Shown here: positions 1-3,147 of the stretch, piece after piece
Layout: the number at the start of each line of letters is the position of its first letter
Position numbering within the stretch: the first letter of the stretch is position 1
DNA from: Candidatus Methylomirabilis sp.
Lineage (GTDB): Bacteria > Patescibacteriota > Patescibacteriia > DYHP01
DNA length: 8,181 nt
Direction of reading: 5' to 3'
Assembly: GCA_020724105.1 (NCBI GenBank)
Contig: DYHP01000005.1
Span: 18,862 to 27,042, forward strand
Program-made: the position numbers and the translations under genes
Notes under the pieces: model-generated
Told to the model about the DNA's origin: nothing
The model's database searches: none
The model's input: only the letters and a program-made list of their open reading frames with translations

Positions 1-1138
1 GCCATTCGTCTATACTGAATCGGCGAAGCCGCCGGCCAAGGGGCGTGACTCGCGGGTCGCGGGCAATTTTGTAAACCGGCCCGGATTTTATTCCGAGTTC
101 GCCGATTAATTTATCTTCAAACTCCAGCGCTTTGTCCGAACCTGCAAATTGTTTGCCGATGCAATATTCCTTGTACATTGTTCTGAATTTGAAAACATTA
201 ATCGGTTTGCCTCTGGCGCCGACTCTCTCGTTTTTATAAATCACCGGTCCGCGGGAGGTTAAAAAAATCAATAGATAAACAACGGTTAAAAGGGGCAAAA
301 GCGCCAAAAGCAGAACCATCGACGCGATAACATCGAACGCCCGTTTATAAATCCTCCCCCAACCATCAAGAGGCGTGGTCTTGACCTCAATAAACGGAAT
401 GCCGGCTAAAGAAAAAGATTTGATTCTGAATAATTGTCCGCCTAAAATGTCGGCGGCGTATTTTACGTCCAAGTGGCTGGACAAGGCGTATTCGACGATG
501 TATTTAAGTTCTTGCGGGGAAAAATTGGGGCCGACCAAAATCATTTCGTCCAAATCAACCGACTTGATTAAATCGTTCACCTCATCTTCGTTGAATTTGG
601 GAATGACTTTTTTGACTCTGAAACCGTAGTGGGGATTGCCGTTAAATTCGTTTCTTATGATTTCAACCATCCTGCCCTCGCCGATGATTAAAACGTTTTT
701 TACGCCATAACCCCTCCTCCTCAAATATCGCTTGAGGCGATTGATGAAAAATCTCGAAAAAGCGACAAAAAGAACGGCGAGAATATAGCCGGCCAAAATT
801 ATGAAACGCGAAGCGAAAAATTCTCTTTTGAAAAAAATGGCGCTGATGAGCAAAATCGCGCCGGCGCTGCAAGCCAAAAAAACGGCAATAAACTCGTCAA
901 AAAATTTCTTTTGCTTGGTGGTGTAAAGCCCGGCCAGAGCGAAAATCAAAAGCCACACAAGGGCGACGGCCGCGACCAAGATTAAATATTCCTTAAAAGG
1001 AACGATTTGGACCGCCGGCCGCCAATCTTCCACAAAAGAACCGAAACGTAAAAAATAAGTCGCAAGTCCGGCTAAAAAGAGCGCCGCAAAATCCAGAGGA
1101 AGAAGCAAAAATAGTAAAAACAAATCGAGTCTTTTCAT
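1..1138 (-). CDS. Polyprenyl-phosphate sugar-1-phosphate transferase (WcaJ/WbaP-like), 3' end cut off by window edge
   Basis: Starts at ATG 1138 and reads without a stop for 379 codons to the left edge. The family normally runs on by very roughly 80 residues. Expected role: transfer of a hexose-1-phosphate from a UDP-sugar to undecaprenyl phosphate in the inner membrane, the first step of exopolysaccharide or surface-glycan assembly. Visible architecture: four hydrophobic segments at about residues 5-28, 50-71, 83-102 and 111-130; a Rossmann-like cytosolic domain beginning near VLIIGEG (149-155); a fifth hydrophobic segment at about 268-293; then the catalytic domain with NERVGARGK (303-311), KFRTM (317-321) and a cut-off FSIDEW (374-379), matching the conserved DE[LW]PQ block. 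The last base of the window (C) is compatible with the expected proline. No strong Shine-Dalgarno is seen. rnpB and its terminator lie upstream on the same strand. The sugar specificity cannot be told from sequence. Confidence 0.93.
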   Translation of the reverse strand, partial: MKRLDLFLLFLLLPLDFAALFLAGLATYFLRFGSFVEDWRPAVQIVPFKEYLILVAAVALVWLLIFALAGLYTTKQKKFFDEFIAVFLACSAGAILLISAIFFKREFFASRFIILAGYILAVLFVAFSRFFINRLKRYLRRRGYGVKNVLIIGEGRMVEIIRNEFNGNPHYGFRVKKVIPKFNEDEVNDLIKSVDLDEMILVGPNFSPQELKYIVEYALSSHLDVKYAADILGGQLFRIKSFSLAGIPFIEVKTTPLDGWGRIYKRAFDVIASMVLLLALLPLLTVVYLLIFLTSRGPVIYKNERVGARGKPINVFKFRTMYKEYCIGKQFAGSDKALEFEDKLIGELGIKSGPVYKIARDPRVTPLGRRLRRFSIDEW

Positions 1139-1181
1139 AATTGCGCCCGCCTAAAATTTATGAAACCATAGCCTACAAAAC

Positions 1182-1225
1182 CACGAATTGGGCTACGAAT
1201 TTTACGAAAATTTCGTGAGTTCGTG
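1182..1225. repeat. Palindromic element in the leader of the sugar transferase gene
   Basis: Outer arms cacgaa (1182-1187) and ttcgtg (1220-1225) enclose an inner imperfect palindrome built on acgaatttt / aaaatttcgt (1195-1216). It has the same tacgaa/ttcgta character as the larger element at 5102-5206. It lies in the probable 5' leader of the glycosyltransferase. Whether it acts on expression is unknown. Confidence 0.6.
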
Positions 1226-1234
1226 CACATCTCT

Positions 1235-1263
1235 AAATTATCATAAAACCCACTTAATTTCAA
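1235..1263 (-). promoter_or_regulatory. Candidate promoter of the sugar transferase gene
   Basis: On the minus strand TTGAAA (1263-1258) is followed after 17 nt by TAATTT (1240-1235). This fits a sigma-70-type promoter about 100 nt upstream of the start codon, just beyond the rnpB terminator. The -10 box is a weak match, so this is tentative. Confidence 0.4.
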
Positions 1264-1276
1264 CATAATCAAAATC

Positions 1277-1301
1277 AAAAACCCGTCTTTAGCGGGTTTT
1301 T
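1277..1301 (-). terminator. Intrinsic terminator of rnpB
   Basis: A perfect 9-bp inverted repeat, aaaaacccg (1277-1285) and cgggttttt (1293-1301), with a 7-nt loop. On the minus strand the stem ends in a run of T and is followed by more T-rich sequence. It begins only 5 nt past the end of the P1 helix of rnpB, where a terminator is expected. The A/T flanks make it symmetric, so it could also work on the plus strand. Confidence 0.9.
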
Positions 1302-1433
1302 AATTATCCAAGCAGACTCATAAGCCGAATTCTGTTTTAATGGCCATTTCTCTGGTCCCGACGTTGCCGTCGGGATCAATGCGGTCTACCTTTCTTGACC
1401 TTGCACACAAGTAAGGATTTAGCCGTTTCATTT

Positions 1434-1448
1434 TAGCATTTTATGCTA
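1434..1448. repeat. Small 6-bp hairpin inside rnpB
   Basis: tagcat (1434-1439) and atgcta (1443-1448) are perfectly complementary with a 3-nt loop. It sits between the dispersed hairpin copy at 1449-1477 and the conserved core, in the expanded P12 region of the RNA. Confidence 0.6.
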
Positions 1449-1477
1449 TCCCCCACAGCTTTTAAAGCGAAGGGGGA
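1449..1477. repeat. Copy 1 of an AGCTTT..GCGAAGG hairpin repeat inside rnpB
   Basis: tccccc (1449-1454) pairs with ggggga (1472-1477) around a core AGCTTTTAAAGCGAAGG. The core matches the reverse complement of 1500-1530, so the two are opposite-orientation copies of one element. Hairpins with an AGCTTTA-GCGAAGG core are, as I recall, scattered in many CPR genomes; that part is recollection, not shown here. Confidence 0.65.
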
Positions 1478-1499
1478 CATCTTTTATGTTGCCAAATTG

Positions 1500-1530
1500 C
1501 GCCCTCCTTCGCGTAAAGCTACGGAGGGCG
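1500..1530. repeat. Copy 2 (inverted) of the same hairpin repeat inside rnpB
   Basis: cgccctcc (1500-1507, read cgccctcc) pairs perfectly with ggagggcg (1523-1530), giving an 8-bp stem. On the minus strand the core reads GTAGCTTTACGCGAAGG, near-identical to the plus-strand core of 1449-1477. In the RNA the two copies could each fold alone or pair with each other into one long helix. Confidence 0.65.
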
Positions 1531-1554
1531 GTCTTATCCTTTCGGACAAAACCG
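1529..1554. repeat. 11-bp hairpin with GAAA tetraloop inside rnpB
   Basis: On the RNA strand CGGTTTTGTCC (1554-1544) pairs over 11 bp, including two G-U pairs, with GGATAAGACCG (1539-1529) closed by GAAA. E. coli has no such helix between CAGAGA-like and ACCGCC-like sequence of the P11/P12 junction, so this looks like a lineage-specific peripheral helix. Confidence 0.6.
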
Positions 1555-1702
1555 TCACTGTTCGCACCTCTAACCTTGCGGTCGACGGGCGTTACCCGCT
1601 ACCTTTGCCCCCGATAAATCGGGGACTGTGTGTTCGGACTTTCCTCTCCCAATTTATGAATCATAAACAAGGAGTAGCCAAACGATCTGCTTGGATTTAA
1701 CA

Positions 1703-1730
1703 ATTATAACAGATGAACACGATTTGTCAA
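1703..1730 (-). promoter_or_regulatory. rnpB promoter (consensus sigma-70)
   Basis: On the minus strand TTGACA (1730-1725), a 16-nt spacer and a perfect TATAAT (1708-1703) are followed by 6 nt to position 1696, the first base of the P1 helix. The match to both consensus boxes and the exact placement give high confidence in both promoter and transcript start. Confidence 0.88.
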
Positions 1731-1756
1731 GGCCTCTTGACAGGCCTCTTGACAAA
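1723..1756. repeat. Tandem 12-bp repeat with TTGACA, overlapping the rnpB -35 box
   Basis: ggcctcttgaca occurs twice head-to-tail and perfectly (1731-1742, 1743-1754). The upstream tttgtcaa (1723-1730), which contains the rnpB -35 box in reverse, is the inverted complement of ttgacaaa (1749-1756). A 6-bp stem gtcaag/cttgac (1726-1731, 1736-1741) can form. The layout looks like an operator or a pair of divergent -35 elements. Confidence 0.6.
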
Positions 1757-1782
1757 TTTTTGAATTTATGGTAATGTATAAT
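1749..1782 (+). promoter_or_regulatory. Weak candidate plus-strand promoter before the decayed nuclease region
   Basis: TTGACA (1749-1754) is followed by TATAAT at 1777-1782, but the spacer is 22 nt, longer than normal. With a 17-nt spacer the -10 would be the poor TAATGT (1772-1777). It may be a relic of the promoter of the GIY-YIG gene now in ruins downstream. Confidence 0.25.
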
Positions 1783-1887
1783 GTTACGAGAATCAGAGGA
1801 TTTTGGGCTTAAATTTTGGCTTAAATATAGTTGCATGTCTTTTGATTCGCGCTCACGACTGCGCCCCTCACACAGAAAACTTAATTT

Positions 1888-2003
1888 ATGTACTACTATA
1901 CTTACTTAAAAGCAAAAAAGACAGTAGTCTCTACATTGGCTACACAGATGATTTGAAAAGACATTTTTAAGGAACATAATGACCTTAAGAACCAATAAAC
2001 GAA
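1888..2003 (+). pseudogene. Frameshifted remnant of a GIY-YIG endonuclease (UPF0213-like)
   Basis: From ATG 1888 one frame gives MYYYTYLKAKK. After a frame slip in the A-run near 1913-1920 the next frame gives DSSLYIGYTDDLKRHF, and after a further slip in the T-run near 1963-1970 a third gives KEHNDLKNQ, then a stop. Joined, these match the N-terminal half of small GIY-YIG nucleases: Y-x-Y-x-L, then LYIGYT, DLKRxF and EHN. The C-terminal half (usually another 40 or so residues with a catalytic Glu) is missing. Two frameshifts, a stop and truncation make it non-functional as read. Intact members are small single-domain nucleases common in CPR genomes and as parts of selfish elements. Sequencing error could explain one slip in a homopolymer, less easily both plus the truncation. 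Confidence 0.72.
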
Positions 2004-2008
2004 CATAG

Positions 2009-2117
2009 TTTACTAAGTTCGCACTCACGACAAGCATGGGGGCTAGCGGGAGGAAGCAATTGGCTTCGCTGCTAGTTCTCTCCTCCTGATAGTCTTCTTG
2101 AGTGCGAACTTAGTAAA
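2009..2117. repeat. Perfect 19-bp inverted repeat
   Basis: tttactaagttcgcactca (2009-2027) is the exact reverse complement of 2099-2117. The 71-nt loop contains most of the first 65-bp repeat unit and a smaller hairpin gaagc/gcttc with loop aattg (2053-2067). Confidence 0.85.
2044..2108. repeat. 65-bp direct repeat, unit A
   Basis: Begins tagcgggaggaagcaattgg and ends cttgagtgcgaa. It differs from unit B (2135-2199) at only 4 of 65 positions, three of them adjacent (tga versus atc). It contains the hairpin gaagc-aattg-gcttc. Its last bases belong to the 19-bp inverted repeat. Confidence 0.88.
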
Positions 2118-2134
2118 GTATCAACAAAATGAGA

Positions 2135-2199
2135 TAGCGGGAGGAAGCAATTGGCTTCGCTGATAGTTCTCTCCTCCATCTAGTCTTCTTGAGTGCGAA
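2135..2199. repeat. 65-bp direct repeat, unit B
   Basis: Second copy, offset 91 bp from unit A, same length and about 94% identical. Its end overlaps the outer inverted-repeat arm at 2190-2202. Two equal-length copies with a 26-bp gap suggest a recent duplication or two insertions of one element. Confidence 0.88.
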
Positions 2200-2216
2200 T
2201 CAGAGAATATAAAAAA

Positions 2217-2328
2217 ACGTGCCTCGTCACTAATTGGTCATAGCTGCAAATCGAGTACAAGCAACTTATTAACTGCATTGAATCAAGAATTTGTTTCAGC
2301 GTATTGTCCAATTAGTGAGGAGGCGCGT
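2217..2328. repeat. Long imperfect stem-loop upstream of the small plus-strand gene
   Basis: Arm 2217-2237 (acgtgcctcg..attgg) pairs with 2308-2328 over 21 positions with one mismatch (2226/2319) and one G-U pair. Inside, gctg/cagc (2243-2246 / 2297-2300) and aaat/attt (2248-2251 / 2289-2292) extend the fold. The structure ends 40 nt before the start codon of the 2369 gene, so it may be a structured leader or another palindromic insertion. Confidence 0.65.
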
Positions 2329-2368
2329 CGATGTTCATTGACAATCAAACGAAAGAAAGGAGAGAAAG

Positions 2369-2665
2369 ATGGGAAAAATCAATGTAAAAAAACTGAAAAC
2401 CGGGGATGTGGTGGAGGTAGAAACCAAAAATCACATTTACACCCTCGAGGTTATCAGCATCTTTGACGCGATGAGACCAATGATTAGGGTGACAAGCAAC
2501 CACCCTCGTTTCAGCGAACCGAAAGATTTTCGCCTTGAAGGCAGCACACCGGAAGATTCACTTCTTCCGATTCAAGTTGGTGAAATCGTCATTGGTGACC
2601 GATTGTTTTTCACGCCTACATTATGGCTCTCACCTACGGTGAGCGTCAAACTCAACGGCGTTTAG
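2369..2665 (+). CDS. Small protein of unknown function, beta-rich (98 aa)
   Basis: Reads MGKINVKKLKTGDVVEVETK at its start, then an alternating polar/hydrophobic pattern (IYTLEVIS, PMIRVTSN), then EGSTPEDS and IVIGDRLFF. The KTGDVVEVET-x-YTLEV opening and the following GST block resemble a small uncharacterised family I recall from Parcubacteria; the pattern suggests an SH3-like or similar small beta barrel. No signal peptide, membrane segment or catalytic motif is seen. The start is well supported: AAAGGAGAG lies about 6 nt before ATG 2369, the only strong Shine-Dalgarno in the window. It is the only plus-strand gene here, isolated between a decayed element and a palindrome cluster, with a likely terminator at 2823-2859. 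Function is not known. Confidence 0.75.
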   Translation: MGKINVKKLKTGDVVEVETKNHIYTLEVISIFDAMRPMIRVTSNHPRFSEPKDFRLEGSTPEDSLLPIQVGEIVIGDRLFFTPTLWLSPTVSVKLNGV

Positions 2666-2698
2666 GTTTTGTTAAGAGATTAACCTGTATTGATTTTT

Positions 2699-2766
2699 GT
2701 CATTGCCCAACTTGATTAGGCAATCCAGAAAAATTTTCTCTAGATTCCTGCTTTCGCAGAAATAAC
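2699..2766. repeat. Composite double-hairpin REP-like element
   Basis: Two hairpins back to back: attgcc/ggcaat (2702-2707 / 2719-2724) and ctgc-tttc-gcag (2748-2759), joined by a near-palindromic A/T centre and closed by gtcatt- / -aataac ends. This is the layout of the very widespread repeat with ATTCCTGCTTTCGCAG halves found in many bacteria; that link is from recollection. Confidence 0.6.
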
Positions 2767-2780
2767 ACGGAGGAAGATAC

Positions 2781-2809
2781 CACCCAACCGAGCAATCCGG
2801 CTCGGGGTG
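2781..2809. repeat. Hairpin after the REP-like element
   Basis: ccgagc (2788-2793) pairs with gctcgg (2800-2805) with a 6-nt loop, extended by cacc/ggtg (2781-2784 / 2806-2809) past a 3-nt bulge. It is followed by gaaaaatt and could contribute to transcript ending together with the next hairpin. Confidence 0.5.
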
Positions 2810-2822
2810 AAAAATTAAACAT

Positions 2823-2859
2823 CCGCCAAAGCGCAAACTGAGGCGGTTTTATTTTTATT
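2823..2859 (+). terminator. Probable intrinsic terminator of the small plus-strand gene
   Basis: ccgcc (2823-2827) pairs with ggcgg (2842-2846), immediately followed by ttttatttttatt (from 2847). The stem is short and the loop is 14 nt, but the T-tract is good and it is the first such site after the stop codon at 2665. Confidence 0.6.
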
Positions 2860-2866
2860 TCAAAAC

Positions 2867-2959
2867 GCGCTACAAGTAGCGCTACTCCTTAACATGCATC
2901 TCGAGATGCGTGTTGGCGAACCCCGATATCCATCGGGGCAGGCTCTGAAGGTTCGCGCC
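2867..2959. repeat. Cluster of three palindromes
   Basis: First, gcgctac-aa-gtagcgc (2867-2882), overlapping the 12-bp palindrome agtagcgctact (2875-2886). Second, an 11-bp-arm palindrome centred on ctcgag (2891-2914, one G-U). Third, a nested structure with gcgaac/gttcgc outside (2916-2921 / 2951-2956) and ccccgat-atcc-atcgggg inside (2921-2938). None overlaps a gene. Confidence 0.7.
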
Positions 2960-2971
2960 ACATTAAACTTA

Positions 2972-3060
2972 AAATCCCCCACTTTCCCCCTTTGTTAAAG
3001 GGGGATTAGAGAGGATTTTCCTCCCTCTTTCATAAAGGAGGGGGTTTGGGTGGGGGATTT
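2972..3060. repeat. Nested C-rich/G-rich palindromic element (89 bp)
   Basis: Outer arms aaatcccccac (2972-2982) and gtgggggattt (3050-3060) are perfect over 11 bp. Inside are a perfect 9-bp hairpin tcccccttt-gtt-aaaggggga (2985-3005), gagga-ttt-tcctc (3011-3023) and cctcc/ggagg (3020-3024 / 3037-3041). Style and motifs match the elements at 4215-4272 (inside the VanW gene) and 7015-7057. Confidence 0.78.
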
Positions 3061-3061
3061 C

Positions 3062-3088
3062 AACGGCTACGACGACGTCGGAGCCGTT
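3062..3088. repeat. 11-bp hairpin near the 3' end of the VanW gene
   Basis: aacggct (3062-3068) pairs with agccgtt (3082-3088), and after a single mismatch cgac (3070-3073) pairs with gtcg (3077-3080). A plus-strand transcript would have tttaatttta after the stem, so weak termination from that side is possible; the minus side lacks a T-run. Confidence 0.5.
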
Positions 3089-3096
3089 TAATTTTA

Positions 3097-3147
3097 TAGG
3101 ACCCTTAAAACCCACAGGACCTTATAGGACCTATAAGACCTATAAAC
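3097..3147. repeat. Degenerate tandem repeat of a TATAGGACCT-type unit, overlapping the VanW stop codon
   Basis: The segment holds irregular repeats: tataggaccc, aggacc, ttataggacc, tataagacc and tataaaccc. The minus-strand stop codon TAG of the VanW-family gene (3142-3140) falls inside the last TTATAGG unit, so the repeat forms the end of the protein. Confidence 0.65.

Larger units (their letters stand above)
1306..1696 (-). ncRNA. rnpB: RNase P RNA (catalytic RNA of ribonuclease P), reduced A-type with expanded P12 region
   Basis: RNase P RNA removes 5' leaders from pre-tRNAs. The ends are fixed by a perfect 10-bp P1 helix: atccaagcag (1306-1315) pairs with 1687-1696. The signature P4 block GAGGAAAGTCCGAACAC is at 1646-1630 (minus), and the 3' signature AGAATTCGGCTTATGAG is present just before P1. 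Other helices visible by hand: P3 (CTCC..GGGAG), P15 (GGTC/GACC around 1381-1404) with a GGT in its loop, and P18 as an 8-bp stem with a GCAA tetraloop (1356-1375). Compared with the E. coli RNA, the stretch from GTGAAA-like (here ATGAAA) to CGGCTAAATCC is continuous, so P13 and P14 seem absent, and L15 is too short for P16/P17. The P12 region instead carries several extra hairpins at 1434-1554. A TTGACA/TATAAT promoter and an intrinsic terminator bracket it. Open reading frames across it are spurious. Confidence 0.97.
1843..2202. mobile_element. Possible decayed element: inverted repeats around a GIY-YIG fossil
   Basis: The 13-nt sequence tgattcgcgctca (1843-1855) is the inverted complement, with one mismatch, of tgagtgcgaatca (2190-2202). 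Between them lie the frameshifted GIY-YIG nuclease remnant (1888-2003), a second perfect 19-bp inverted repeat (2009-2027 / 2099-2117) whose core is the same ttcgcactca, and two 65-bp direct repeats (2044-2108, 2135-2199). I see no convincing target-site duplication and no transposase, so mobility is inference only. Confidence 0.4.

Noticed and set aside
663..872. Small basic minus-strand frame inside the sugar transferase
   Set aside because: It lies in another frame of the same strand as a well-supported glycosyltransferase and has no independent features.
1443..1700. Open reading frame of 85 codons on the plus strand
   Set aside because: It is antisense to rnpB, whose conserved blocks, promoter and terminator explain the sequence.
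1654..1836. 60-codon minus-strand frame over the rnpB 5' end and promoter
   Set aside because: It overlaps the rnpB promoter and RNA, has no recognisable protein features and arises from A/T-rich repeats.
2044..2199. Diversity-generating retroelement template/variable repeats
   Set aside because: The four differences are not adenine-specific, there is no reverse transcriptase, and the units are not in a coding sequence.
2009..2202. CRISPR array
   Set aside because: Only two repeat units of 65 bp separated by 26 bp, longer than CRISPR repeats, with internal hairpins and no cas genes.
2278..2466. 62-codon plus-strand frame overlapping the start of the 98-aa gene
   Set aside because: No ribosome-binding site, its composition is basic and irregular, and it overlaps in another frame a gene with a strong Shine-Dalgarno and protein-like pattern.
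2915..2959. tRNA-like cloverleaf
   Set aside because: The folds are palindromic with no anticodon stem, T-loop GTTCRA context or acceptor stem of the right spacing.
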